From Anaerosalibacter sp. Marseille-P3206 (GTDB taxonomy: Bacteria; Bacillota; Clostridia; Tissierellales; Sporanaerobacteraceae): DNA of 64,000 nucleotides. The position numbers were made by a program, and so were the translations under genes. Positions 27,080 through 35,607 of this stretch are shown here, piece by piece. Where the stretch lies: contig NZ_FUHM01000002.1 in NCBI RefSeq assembly GCF_900155565.1, forward strand, positions 992,001 to 1,056,000, written 5' to 3'. Within the stretch, counting starts at the first letter, position 1, and every line of letters starts with the position of its first letter. Under the pieces are notes generated by a model. The model was not told the DNA's origin. It did no database searches and saw nothing but the letters and a program-made list of their open reading frames with translations.

Positions 27080-27542
27080 ACTTGTAAAGGGTGGAATTGT
27101 AATAGCATTGTATGTAGTGTTAACCTATGCCTTTTCTTCACTAGCTTATGGTCCACTACAATTTAGATTATCTGAAATAATGACATTGCTGGCCTTTATT
27201 GACCCTTTTTATGTTTTACCTCTTACACTTGCTTGTGCTATATCTAATATAGGAAGTCCTTTTGGAATAATAGACGTAATATTTGGGGCATTAGCTAGTT
27301 TTTTAGCATTATATTCTATGTCAAAAACAAAGAATATATTTGTAGCTAGTCTTTGGCCAGCTGTATTTAGTATTATTATAGGTTTAGAAATATTATTTCT
27401 ATCAAAAGAACCAATTAATTTCTTTCTAGTAACTGGACAAATAATGCTTTCTCAATTTATAGTAGTATCTATAATAGGAGTACCTATATTCAAATTTATT
27501 CAAAAAAATGATTATATGATGAATATATTAAAGAATGATTAA
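27066..27542 (+). CDS. queT: QueT-type queuosine-precursor ECF transporter S component
   Basis: About 158 residues with five to six hydrophobic helices. VVLTYAFSSLAYGPLQFRLS, EIMTLLAFIDPFYVLPLTLA and CAISNIGSPFGIIDVIFGAL are typical of QueT/COG4708 membrane proteins, the substrate-binding unit of an energy-coupling-factor transporter. ATPase and T subunits are not local and are probably shared. It overlaps the radical SAM gene by 14 bp. I prefer the ATG at 27066, since GGAGGAG is too close to the ATG at 27060. Likely imports queuine, preQ1 or queuosine. Confidence 0.9.
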   Translation: MKTNKLVKGGIVIALYVVLTYAFSSLAYGPLQFRLSEIMTLLAFIDPFYVLPLTLACAISNIGSPFGIIDVIFGALASFLALYSMSKTKNIFVASLWPAVFSIIIGLEILFLSKEPINFFLVTGQIMLSQFIVVSIIGVPIFKFIQKNDYMMNILKND

Positions 27543-27546
27543 GAAA

Positions 27547-27580
27547 TAATGGGATGGCTTGAGCCATCCCATTATTTTTT
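27547..27580 (+). terminator. Terminator of queL-queT
   Basis: AATGGGATGGC, loop TTGA and GCCATCCCATT form an 11-bp stem followed by ATTTTTT. Confidence 0.85.
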
Positions 27581-27789
27581 ATTATTTTATATTTAAAATA
27601 CTTTTTTGTGGGTATAACTATATATAGATAAAACCTATAGCTTATGAGATTATTATAATATTTATCAATAGGAGTGATTGTATGGACAATGAGATTAAAG
27701 TAAGCTGTACTAGACCTAATATAAAAAAGCATTCAGAAAATGAAGCTGTAAAGATATCTGAAACAATTAAAAAGGAGGAAGATTATAAG

Positions 27790-28401
27790 ATGATAAAAGT
27801 TGGTAAACCAGCACCAAAATTTACTGCATCAGCTTTCCATAATGGTAAATTTACAAATGTTAGTTTAGAAGATTATAAGGGAAAATGGGTACTTTTATGT
27901 TTCTATCCAGGAGATTTCACTTTTGTCTGAGCTACTGAAGTATCAGCAGTTGCTGAAAAATATCCTGAATTACAAGATTTAGACGTACAAGTTCTTTCAA
28001 TAAGTGTAGACTCCACATTCGTTCATAAAATGTGGAACGATCATGAATTATCTAAAATGATCAATAAGGATATTCCATTCCCAATGCTATCTGACCAAGA
28101 TGGAAGTATTGGAAAAATGTATGGAATTTATGATGAAGACAGTGGAGTTGAAACAAGAGGAAGATTTATTATCGACCCAGATGGCATAGTTCAAGCTTTT
28201 GAAGTTCTTACACCACCAGTTGGTAGAAATGTAGAAGAAACTATAAGACAAATAAAAGCTTTCCAATTAGTAAGGGAAACAAAAGGCAAAGAAGTTACTC
28301 CTTCAGGTTGGAAACCAGGAAAAACCACTTTAAAACCAGGAGCATATCTTGTAGGTAATGTTTGGAAAGAATGGAAGGTTAGTGAGGCTTTTGACGACTA
28401 A
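27790..28401 (+). CDS. prxU: Selenocysteine-containing peroxiredoxin PrxU (in-frame UGA)
   Basis: An AhpC/Prx1-type peroxiredoxin of 203 residues if the UGA at 27928-27930 is read as selenocysteine. Upstream is FYPGDFTFV, then U, then [15 protein letters not shown], so Sec sits where the peroxidatic Cys of FTFVCPTE is found. The frame continues through [16 protein letters not shown] and [16 protein letters not shown]. The usual resolving Cys before the PSGWKPG segment is Thr, so it is probably a one-Sec enzyme. It reduces peroxides using thiols. The in-frame ATG at 27682, also with a good ribosome site (AGGAG), would add 36 residues; I chose 27790 for family length and its AAGGAGG. Confidence 0.9.
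27928..27956 (+). promoter_or_regulatory. UGA codon with bacterial SECIS-like hairpin
   Basis: Downstream of the UGA, UCAGC (27943-27947) and GCUGA (27952-27956) close an AGUU loop. The loop holds the GU pair at 27949-27950, about 19 nt after the UGA. Position and apical GU fit SelB-binding bacterial SECIS elements. Confidence 0.75.
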
Positions 28402-28413
28402 TAACACATATAT

Positions 28414-28453
28414 AATACAAAAGGCAGAGTTTAATATCTCTGCCTTTTGTATT
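28414..28453. terminator. Bidirectional terminator
   Basis: AATACAAAAGGCAGAG (28414-28429) pairs perfectly with CTCTGCCTTTTGTATT (28438-28453), 16 bp. It separates the convergent prxU and acetyltransferase genes. Confidence 0.9.
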
Positions 28454-28466
28454 ATATAGAAAAATT

Positions 28467-28976
28467 CTAGAAACTTTCATCTGTAGCAAGTTTATTTAGT
28501 GTATCACCTGCAATACGGTATACTGTCCAATCACTCATTGGACAAGCACCCATTGAAATATAAAAATCAATACTTGATTTATTCCAATCAAGGCACCACC
28601 ATTCCAAACGTCCGCACCCACGGTCAACAGCAATTTTTGCCAATTCTTTTAAAAATGCTTTTCCAAATCCTTTACCACGTGTCTCTGGTTTAACATATAA
28701 ATCTTCAAGATAAATACCAGCTCTACCTAAAAACGTAGAAAAATTGTGAAAAAATAGTGCAAACCCAATTGGTTCTCCATCTAATTCCCCAATCAAAACT
28801 TCTGCTTTTTCCTTTTCAAATAACCATTCATGTAAAATCTCTTCTGTTGCAACAACTTCATTAAGCATTTTTTCATAATCTGCAAGTTCCTTGATAAACT
28901 GTAGAATCAATGGTACATCTTTTTCCACTGCAAAACGAATCTCAAAATTATCAGCGCTTGTATTTTTACAATCCAT
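28467..28976 (-). CDS. GNAT-family N-acetyltransferase (spermidine/spermine acetyltransferase-like)
   Basis: 169 residues with a GNAT core: IRFAVEKDVPLILQFIKELA, GEPIGFALFFHNFSTF, LYVKPETRGKGFGKAFLKEL (acetyl-CoA binding RGxGxG/A type), and LEWWCLDWNKSSIDFYISMG. The last two and the LEDLYV lead-in resemble SSAT-like thialysine or polyamine acetyltransferases. The exact amine substrate cannot be told. It ends at a shared terminator with prxU. Confidence 0.85.
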   Translation of the reverse strand: MDCKNTSADNFEIRFAVEKDVPLILQFIKELADYEKMLNEVVATEEILHEWLFEKEKAEVLIGELDGEPIGFALFFHNFSTFLGRAGIYLEDLYVKPETRGKGFGKAFLKELAKIAVDRGCGRLEWWCLDWNKSSIDFYISMGACPMSDWTVYRIAGDTLNKLATDESF

Positions 28977-29065
28977 AATATTTCTCCCTTCTAGTTATCT
29001 ATCATTTATACAAATTATAGCATAATGCTGAGGAAATTGATTAATATCCCAAACTCTTATTTGTA

Positions 29066-29830
29066 TTAATTGTTTATATGAAAATCAAAACCCATTTTCT
29101 TTACAATATTTAATATTCCCTGTCTTTTAGGATTAGCATTATTGAACTTTGCAACCACCTGATTGCTAAAGCTATCAACTCTTTTATTGGCATCCCTAAG
29201 ATCGTAATAGGTACGCATTTCTTCATCGTAATCCTTCAATTCTTCTAAATAATTATCAAAAATAGTATATTTATTCTCAAAAACTCTATATTTCATATCC
29301 ATTCTTGGCTTAAGCTGTGGATTTTGATTTGGATATCCAATACCAAGTCCTACAACTGGAAAAGTCAACTGAGGTAATTGCAAAATTTCACAAATCTTTT
29401 CAGAATCATTAAGTATACTACCTAAGTAAACTGTACCTAAGTGGATAGCTTCAGCTGCATTTACAATATTTTGACATGTAATACAAGCGTCCGTAAAAGC
29501 TGAGAAAAAATTATCCATATCTTTTGCACTCTCTTCAACAGAATTTTTTTCTTTGGCAATATGAGAATTTCTATATAAATCAACTATAAAAATTAAAAGT
29601 TCCGGTGCTCTTGCAACATACTCCTGTTTGCAAACTTTGGATATTTCTTTTTTAATCTCATTATCCGTAATGCAAATAATTGATGAGGCTTGCATACCAT
29701 TTGAAGTAGCTGTTCTTCTAGCGACTTCCATCAATTTTTCAAAAACCTCTTCTGGTATACTTTCATCAGTAAACTCTCGAATAGTTCTATGTGAAAGTTG
29801 CTGTTGAATCATTTCATTTTTTTCTATCAT
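29066..29830 (-). CDS. Nitroreductase family (NfsA/FRP-like) flavin oxidoreductase
   Basis: 254 residues. SHRTIREFTDESIPEEVFEK is the family N-terminus with the FMN-contacting Arg. ARRTATSNGMQASSI, then GTVYLGSILND, and VVGLGIGYPNQNPQLKPRMD place it in the NfsA/Frp NADPH-dependent flavin reductase group, which uses FMN and acts as a homodimer. The C-terminal part (SFSNQVVAKFNNANPKRQGI) continues the NfsA-type tail. The ATG follows GGGAGGAATG. Single gene. Confidence 0.85.
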   Translation of the reverse strand: MIEKNEMIQQQLSHRTIREFTDESIPEEVFEKLMEVARRTATSNGMQASSIICITDNEIKKEISKVCKQEYVARAPELLIFIVDLYRNSHIAKEKNSVEESAKDMDNFFSAFTDACITCQNIVNAAEAIHLGTVYLGSILNDSEKICEILQLPQLTFPVVGLGIGYPNQNPQLKPRMDMKYRVFENKYTIFDNYLEELKDYDEEMRTYYDLRDANKRVDSFSNQVVAKFNNANPKRQGILNIVKKMGFDFHINN

Positions 29831-29912
29831 TTTTCATTCCTCCCCATAAGATATATTTATATATACCCATTCATATAACAAAGTGTTCCTGATTTTCAAA
29901 ACTTATATAATC

Positions 29913-31244
29913 TCATTTAGATTCCAGCGTATATTTTTGCTCAAACCCTTTATTCCTTATACTTCCATAAACAAATCCTACTATTGCTCCAACAGCTGCT
30001 GGAATAATCCAACCTAATCCCTTTGTATAAAATGGTAGAATATTAAGAATATTAATCTTTAGTCCAAATTGTCCTAATGCATCTAGGATGCTGACAGAGG
30101 AAGTACATACCATAGCAAATAAATACACATAAGAATTTCCCCTGAAAAAATCATTTAAAAATGAAAGTACCATTAGAACAATTGCCATTGGATATATAGC
30201 CGTCAATACTGGAACAGAAAATTTGAGTATTTGTGTCAAACCTACATTTGCAAATATCATACTTGATACTGATAATATTGTAATAAAAATTCTATATGAA
30301 ATCTTAGGAATTAACTTTGTAAAATATTGACTACAAGAAGTTAAGAGTCCTACTGATGTTGTTAAACAAGCTAAGGAAAATATTATTCCTAATAATACTG
30401 CTCCCTTTTGTCCAAATAAATAAAATACCACATTTGTAAGGGTTTGAGCCCCATTTTCAGTTACTCCAAATCTAGTCTGTGAAACAGCTCCTAAATATGC
30501 AAGCATTACATATATAATTGACAATAACAAACCCGATATTGCTCCTGCCTTTATTGTATTTGACACAAGTCTTTTTTCTTCTGTTACTCCCATTTCTTTT
30601 AAAGCAATAGAAATTACAATGCCAAAATTAAGGGCTGCAATAGCATCCATTGTCATATATCCCTCTAAAAATCCTTTAAGTAAAGGATTTTTAGCATAAT
30701 CCCCAATGGGTGCTGCAAATTCACCTATTGGTTTAAACAAACTAAATACAAATATGCTTACTATTAAAACCAATAATGTAGGTGTTAAAACTTTTCCAAA
30801 TCTATCTACAAGTTTTGATGGTGACATACATAACCAATAGGCTATTCCAAAATAAACTATGGTATATATTAATAATGGCAAACTACTTGCATTTACCGTG
30901 TTTGATAAGAATGGTGAGATTCCCATTTCAAATGCTAAGCTTGCTGCTCTTGGTATACCTAAAAAAGGCCCTATTGATAAATAAATTAAAACCGTAAAGG
31001 CAAAGGCAAACCTTGGATGTACACGACTTGCCAGTATATGAAGTCCTCCAGATTTAGCAACTACAGCAATTGCAAGTATTGGAAGACCAACAGCTGAAAT
31101 TAAAAACCCTGCCATTGATGCCAACATATTTGTTCCTGATAATTGTCCTAAAAGAGGTGGAAATATTAAATTTCCTGCACCAAAAAACATTGAAAATATC
31201 ATTAAACTCACGAATAATAACTTTCTACTTTCCATTTTCCCCAT
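29913..31244 (-). CDS. brnQ: Branched-chain amino acid transporter (BrnQ, LIVCS family)
   Basis: About 443 residues with twelve predicted helices. ESRKLLFVSLMIFSMFFGAG, NLIFPPLLGQ, GISPFLS, LLGIIFSLACLTTSVGLLTS and GWIIPAAVGAIVGFVYG are typical of LIVCS Na+-coupled Leu/Ile/Val uptake carriers. I set the start at the ATG at 31244, with GGAGG seven bases upstream. It is preceded by a T-box leader with a likely isoleucine specifier codon, which fits the substrate. Confidence 0.93.
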   Translation of the reverse strand: MGKMESRKLLFVSLMIFSMFFGAGNLIFPPLLGQLSGTNMLASMAGFLISAVGLPILAIAVVAKSGGLHILASRVHPRFAFAFTVLIYLSIGPFLGIPRAASLAFEMGISPFLSNTVNASSLPLLIYTIVYFGIAYWLCMSPSKLVDRFGKVLTPTLLVLIVSIFVFSLFKPIGEFAAPIGDYAKNPLLKGFLEGYMTMDAIAALNFGIVISIALKEMGVTEEKRLVSNTIKAGAISGLLLSIIYVMLAYLGAVSQTRFGVTENGAQTLTNVVFYLFGQKGAVLLGIIFSLACLTTSVGLLTSCSQYFTKLIPKISYRIFITILSVSSMIFANVGLTQILKFSVPVLTAIYPMAIVLMVLSFLNDFFRGNSYVYLFAMVCTSSVSILDALGQFGLKINILNILPFYTKGLGWIIPAAVGAIVGFVYGSIRNKGFEQKYTLESK

Positions 31245-31349
31245 TTTGAAAACCTCCAATTCATTTTTGTAATATTATGAATATAGTTTATAATACCAAT
31301 ATCACTTTCCATATTCTTCCCCCTTTGTTGTTTATTTTAAATAAAAAAA

Positions 31350-31615
31350 CCCGTCCCCAAAAAGGGACGAGTTATTCTCGCGTTACCACCCTAGTTCTAT
31401 AAATTAATATACAAAAATTAATTTATAACACTCATCAACGTACATAATAATACGTGTTCCTTTTAACGGTGGACTACCTGCATTACTTACTAATCTATAT
31501 TTCAGCTCTGCTTCTCGGAGATGATTTTCAACTAATCTTTGTACATTGGCTTTCACCATAACGCCAACTCTCTATAGAACAATAAATTAGTTTACTCTTT
31601 CTCTTCATAGAATTT
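31350..31615 (-). promoter_or_regulatory. T-box leader of brnQ (specifier likely ATC, isoleucine)
   Basis: On the minus strand the T-box sequence AGGGTGGTAACGCG (31392-31379) is followed by the terminator hairpin CGTCCC, TTTTT, GGGGACGGG and a T-run (31369-31343). Stem I appears earlier with AGAGAGTTGGCG, GGTGAAAGCCAA and GAAAATCATCTCCGAG. ATC at 31525-31523 is the best specifier candidate. Uncharged tRNA-Ile should allow read-through into brnQ. Confidence 0.9.
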
Positions 31616-31633
31616 ATATATGAATTTTTTGTT

Positions 31634-31662
31634 ATTATATATCATATATTTGCCAATGTCAA
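31634..31662 (-). promoter_or_regulatory. brnQ/T-box promoter
   Basis: On the minus strand TTGACA (31662-31657) and TATAAT (31639-31634) are spaced 17 bp apart, just upstream of stem I of the T-box. Confidence 0.85.
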
Positions 31663-31853
31663 TATAGTAGATACATTTTCTTGAGATTTAAGTGATTAAT
31701 CTGTGATATGCCCTATTATATCACTTTTGATTATGTCTCAATATCATAAATTAATGTACAATATACTAAACTACAATTATAATTAGTTTAGACTAAATTT
31801 TGAGGAATGTCTAAATGATACTACATTTCTTCAAAATACAACAGGTGATAAAA

Positions 31854-32543
31854 TGCGTTTAATTGATTATATTAAGAAAAGAGAAAACAGATTAGTTTTT
31901 CCATGGATGAATACCATAGCTTTGCGGCTTACTGATTATGAATTGTATGAAGTTTATGAATCTGTCGAAAAGCAAATAGAAGTTACAAAATAATGGATAA
32001 TGTTTTTAATGCAGATTTTGTTTATCCTTTGGATGATGGGGCTATATTTGAAGATACCCTTGAAATGCTATCTATAAAAAATGGTTATGACTCTCCTTTA
32101 AAAAATCCAATAACAGATATTGAATCATTGTCAAATCTAATAATGCCATGTCCTTATAAAGATGGTAGAATGCCAACGAATATTAAAGCTTATGAACTTA
32201 TTTCACAAAAATTTGACAAGCCATTGGCAGTATCAGTACCAGGACCTTTTACTATTGCTGCTGAACTTGCTGGTGTAACACATATAGCAAGAAGCATAAT
32301 AAGAAATCCTGGTTTTGTCAATGGACTCGTTGATTTTACTACAAGGATGGTGTCAAATTATTCCAAAGCAATAACCAAGCATGGAGTCAGATTGATTTGT
32401 ATTTCTGAACCTACCGGGATTATCCTTTCTCCTAAAAAGTTTGAAGAACTTATTAGCTCTAATCTAAGAAAAGTGTTTGTAAATTTAGATACAGATGCGT
32501 GGAAAGTATTACATGTCTGCGGAGATAGTACTCACCTCCTTCA
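31854..32543 (+). pseudogene. Uroporphyrinogen decarboxylase-like methyltransferase (MtaA/CmuA type), frameshifted and 3'-truncated
   Basis: The frame opens at the ATG at 31854 with GGTGAT upstream (MRLIDYIKKRENRLVFPWMN) and reaches KQIEVTK, then a TAA. The next frame resumes at once as MDNVFNADFVYPLDDGAIF, so one frameshift near 31990 breaks it. The body (AVSVPGPFTIAAELAG, LICISEPTGIILSPKKFEEL, VLHVCGDSTHLLQ) matches the corrinoid/methanol-type UroD-fold methyltransferases. About 100 C-terminal residues are missing: at about 32540 the sequence runs into the reverse strand of a corrinoid-protein gene. Not functional. Confidence 0.8.
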
Positions 32544-32794
32544 ACAACACCAATTATTATTTTTCCTTTGCTTTTTTCCATAACTGTATTTGTAGGTCTC
32601 AATATTTCTAAAGCAGCATACATAGTATCTGCACATACTACAACTTCAAGAACAAAATATTCATAGTTATCAAAAAGTTTACCTACTTTTCCCATTCCTT
32701 TTGAAAGTCCTTCCAAAATAACGGTTTCTGGATTCATTCCTACAGCAATAGCTTCCTTTGCCAAACTAACTGCAGTTTCTTGTTCCATATTCAC
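32543..32794 (-). pseudogene. Corrinoid (B12-binding) methyltransferase protein, truncated fragment
   Basis: On the minus strand, starting near 32794, AKEAIAVGMNPETVILEGLS and KGMGKVGKLFDNYEYFVLEV represent the helical cap domain of MtbC/MtaC-type corrinoid proteins. KGKIIIGVVEG then enters the Rossmann domain, where a DxHxxG motif should follow. The sequence instead breaks at the junction with the UroD-like pseudogene. The cobalt-ligand His is therefore absent. A small methyl-transfer operon was probably inverted and deleted here. Confidence 0.78.
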
Positions 32795-33110
32795 ATTTAT
32801 AAGAGTAACAATCCCATACTCATTATAACAATTTTAAATACTATAAAGCCTTACGATAACTACCCCATCATTTAATACATAATAATTTTAACTACATTTA
32901 TCTTTTCTATACTTCCATGAACTTTTGTAAATAAGTACATCCTTGTTAATTAAATCAAGAAATAAATTCTTCTATTATAGATATTACTTTATCATCTTGT
33001 ATCCTGACCCAAAATGGAATCTTACGAATGATATTATCGTTACCCTATGGTTTTTTATTATAACAAATACATTTTTCCTTCCTTTCTCAATTCATAAGTC
33101 AGTAATACCT
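32795..33110. other. AT-rich intergenic stretch, nothing recognised
   Basis: About 316 bp between the corrinoid fragment and the first small secreted gene. I see no open frame with a ribosome site, no clear hairpin terminator and no copy of the rlmD repeat, so the left boundary of the accessory region is not marked by a visible repeat. Confidence 0.5.
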
Positions 33111-33542
33111 TTAAATTTCACAAGTCCCAGATGTAGCCACAGCATTTTCACCATCCACAGTCACTACAACTCTAGTTCGATATTTAACACCTGAAGTTCC
33201 TCTATAACTTTTAGATAAAAACACATTGCCTGTTCCTTTTAAACTCCACGATGTTACACTTGTCCATCTTCCAGAGCTATATTTTTCTAAGTACATTGTT
33301 CCGCTAATTGAACTAGAAGAGCTTTTAGCTTTTATATATACCTCTGGATAAAGGGTAGTGCCTTCTGCTGAAATACTTGGTGAAATACCACTAATATTAT
33401 CCCACATTGGAGTGATTATCTGATAGTCCATATTTTCTAGCGTTTGTTCTTGTTTTTCCATAGCGTAGGTAGCATTTGGCATACCACCTCCCGCTAACAA
33501 TGCAATGGCTAATGTTGTTACCCCAATTCTTTTAAGTTTCAT
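33111..33542 (-). CDS. Small secreted protein of the sigma/anti-sigma module (copy 3)
   Basis: 143 residues: signal peptide to about residue 27 (IGVTTLAIALLAGGGMPNATYA) and a mature part predicted rich in beta strands (YPEVYIKAKSSSSSISGTMY, YSSGRWTSVTSWSLKGTGNV, GVKYRTRVVVTVDG). It shares layout with the secreted proteins at 41.98 and 44.88 kb (signal peptide, about 145 residues, K-x-x-x-G-x-K-Y-R-x-x-T-x-V near the end), but is divergent. It is the last gene of the left module and has a candidate ECF promoter just upstream. I know no function; an extracellular binding protein is a guess. Confidence 0.75.
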   Translation of the reverse strand: MKLKRIGVTTLAIALLAGGGMPNATYAMEKQEQTLENMDYQIITPMWDNISGISPSISAEGTTLYPEVYIKAKSSSSSISGTMYLEKYSSGRWTSVTSWSLKGTGNVFLSKSYRGTSGVKYRTRVVVTVDGENAVATSGTCEI

Positions 33543-33576
33543 AAAAAATCCTCCTTAGCTATTATTTAGGTTCTTA

Positions 33577-33608
33577 CCTATATAACGCATAAGGAGGAAA
33601 AAGGGACA
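33577..33608 (-). promoter_or_regulatory. Candidate ECF-sigma promoter (copy 1)
   Basis: On the minus strand TGTCCC (33608-33603) and CGTTATATAGG (33587-33577) lie 15 bp apart, followed by TAAGAAC. A near-identical pair lies at 42641-42673, and related elements precede the other two secreted genes. The shape (TGTC box and CGTT box) is ECF-like. Confidence 0.55.
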
Positions 33609-33620
33609 TGTTTTTTTAAA

Positions 33621-34590
33621 TTATTTTGAAATACTTTCAGCAACCTTTAGAATCTCATCCTTATCCAAGTTTCCTAATATATGGCATTCAACACCATCTT
33701 GATACCATATTAGATAAGTTATTTCATTAGTTTGCCAAATATATGCTTGAGATCCTTTAAAAATAATTTCTTCTATTTCAACCCCTTCTGTATCATAGTA
33801 TGATTTGTTTTCACCTGATGAAGTAAATAATTTCATATCAAACTCTTCATTACTATCTGCTAAATAATTATAAATCAGCATATTATGACCCTTATGAATA
33901 TCTACCAATTTGAATCCAGTTGGAATATAATTAATTTTAAGTGATGTTAGGTCTATCGAATTATTATCTTCATCTATATTTATAAATATGCTAAATTTTT
34001 CAAACACTTCAATAGCCCAATCAAACACCTTTTTACGTGCTTCTGCGTTAACCGCCAAAACAGCAGAGAAACTTAGGATACATACCAATATAAAAATAGC
34101 TACCTTTTTGGTTATTAACATAAATATGTTATTAGGATTCTGTATTAATCTTAATATCTTTAAGTTTCCGTCTGAAGCTCTTAGAATAGTTAGGTTTGTG
34201 TAATGCTAGGGTATTATCATAGTCTTTTGTATCTTCTATAAGAGCTATTTCACAAGCTTTTTTCATAGAGTTATCATTAATCCATGAATCTTTAAGTCCT
34301 ATAAAAGCAGATAGCATTTTTTGTATATAACGTAATTTACCTATAACATTTTCTATCTCAAGTATCTTTTCTGTTTTAGAAGGAGGATTATTAAAACAAT
34401 ATCGAAAAAAAAGAATATTACGATACTCCAATGGTAATAAACCTATTTTTATAGCTAATTGATCAACCTGCTCATCAGTTAATGATTGATACTTAATACT
34501 ATTCATATTTAATTTAGTGATTGTTTCTAATTCATTCTGAAAAGATAATTGACATACCTCTTTCATAATATTGTTAGCTATTTCGGACAC
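33621..34590 (-). pseudogene. DUF4367-type anti-sigma protein split by a frameshift (left module)
   Basis: Two overlapping pieces form one gene. Piece one (34590-34132, 152 residues) is a cytosolic helical part ending HKPNYSKSFRRKLKDIKINT. Piece two (34121-33621, 166 residues) starts KKVAIFILVCILSFSAVLAV (one membrane helix), then an outer DUF4367 region (LTSLKINYIPTGFKLVDI, DTEGVEIEEIIFKGSQAYIW). In the right module the same order occurs in one unbroken protein (45412-46098). The frame of piece two extends upstream as NPNNIF, the ATG of piece two has no ribosome site, and a one-base shift near 34133 would join them. Likely inactive, unless recoded. Confidence 0.7.
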
Positions 34591-35131
34591 TCATATCACC
34601 CTCTTCATAATATAGGCGTAATTTTTTTAAAATGCGTTGGCCACGTTTCTTTGCAGCTTCTTCAGTAATTCCTAAAAGCTCTGAAATATCTTTAAACCTC
34701 ATTTCATTGACAAAGCGCAGATGAACAAAAAATTTTTCATCATCTGAGAGTCTATCAATACAGGAAAGTAATTGTTCTTTATTTACTGTTTCTAAATATT
34801 CTTCTTCAATATGATAATCTCCTTCGTTGTAATCAAAATAGTCTACATTCTCTACATATATAATTTTCTTACGTTTTCTTATAATATTCATTGTTTCATT
34901 CTTCAATATTATAACGCAGTAGGGTTCTATTTGGGGACATGGCAAAGCAGATATTTTTTCTATATTGTCAATAATCTTTAAAAATGTTTGTGATACAGCG
35001 TCTTCTGCATCAAATTTATTCTTTAATATATTAAAAGAAATATTATACATTTTGACATTCATTTTTGAAAAAATCCTATTAATAAAATCTACTTCGTCAT
35101 CTGTCATCGCACCAAATAGTATAATTATCAA
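34574..35131 (-). CDS. ECF-like RNA polymerase sigma factor (left module)
   Basis: About 186 residues with region 2 (MYNISFNILKNKFDAEDAVS, QTFLKIIDNIEKI) and region 4 (CIDRLSDDEKFFVHLRFVNE, MRFKDISELLGITEEAAKKR). I chose the TTG at 35131. GGGGGTG lies six bases upstream, and TTGATAATTAT aligns with the ATGATAATTTAT start of the right-module sigma gene. It overlaps its anti-sigma partner by 17 bp. The partner is frameshifted, so this sigma factor might be unrestrained. Confidence 0.8.
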   Translation of the reverse strand: MIIILFGAMTDDEVDFINRIFSKMNVKMYNISFNILKNKFDAEDAVSQTFLKIIDNIEKISALPCPQIEPYCVIILKNETMNIIRKRKKIIYVENVDYFDYNEGDYHIEEEYLETVNKEQLLSCIDRLSDDEKFFVHLRFVNEMRFKDISELLGITEEAAKKRGQRILKKLRLYYEEGDMSVRNS

Positions 35132-35254
35132 AATCTTCACCCCCATGAGCATTAAGTAGTAAATCAATTATAACATGGATTTACCTAAATAATAACAATT
35201 TTATTTGCTAACAAATATTGAATTATTTTAGATTTTAGGATATCATCTCTCTAA

Positions 35255-35415
35255 TTATCCAATGTCATCTATATTTTACCCTATTTTTAAGGGTCAAAAA
35301 ACGGTGTTTTTTCATCGATTTTTGACCCAATTTTTGTCCTTCAACCACTATATGTTGTGGTCAAGCACTACTTTTTCCCCTTATCACCACAATACGTCAT
35401 CAGAATTGTACTCTC
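35255..35415. repeat. rlmD-end direct repeat, distal copy (attachment-site-like)
   Basis: About 160 bp matching 46695-46855 at the genuine rlmD 3' end. Shared parts include a hairpin GGGTCAAAAA...TTTTTGACCC, the palindrome ACCACTATATGTTGTGGT, and the last codons of rlmD (CTTATCACCACAATA, ATCAGAATT). The two copies are about 11.4 kb apart and in the same direction, as expected for att sites of an element inserted at the end of rlmD. No integrase is seen between them. Confidence 0.75.
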
Positions 35416-35549
35416 AGTCGTAGAATGTACCCAATCAGCCTTCGCTATCGCTCGCCTTCTTGGACATTCCTGACATGAGGCGTACATCTGCTTCTTCAGT
35501 CGCTTCACTCCCTCACAAGCAGTGTTACGACTTCAACGTGCCTTGAGAG
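35368..35549 (-). pseudogene. Nested rlmD 3'-end relics
   Basis: On the minus strand LSRHVEVVTLLVRE then a stop (35549-35505) is an RlmD/RumA-type C-terminal end. About 60 bp later the frame ends in ESTILMTYCGDKGKK and a stop (35368-35370), a second such end that matches the ECIILMMYCGDKGKNRD tail of the genuine rlmD. The stretch is clearly richer in G+C than its surroundings. It reads as the residue of more than one insertion event at the same target. Confidence 0.6.
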
Positions 35550-35607
35550 GTCAATAATGATGCTGTATGAGGATATTAACCCCTTGGTGAAAACTAAAAT
35601 CTATATC

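Noticed and set aside
27682-27930. Two separate short genes at 27682-27930 and 28030-28401
   Set aside because: They are one peroxiredoxin frame joined by a UGA at the peroxidatic Cys position with SECIS-like structure.
35424-35600. A real gene in the G+C-richer stretch
   Set aside because: The frames read as ends of RlmD-like proteins without starts or a body, so relics fit better.
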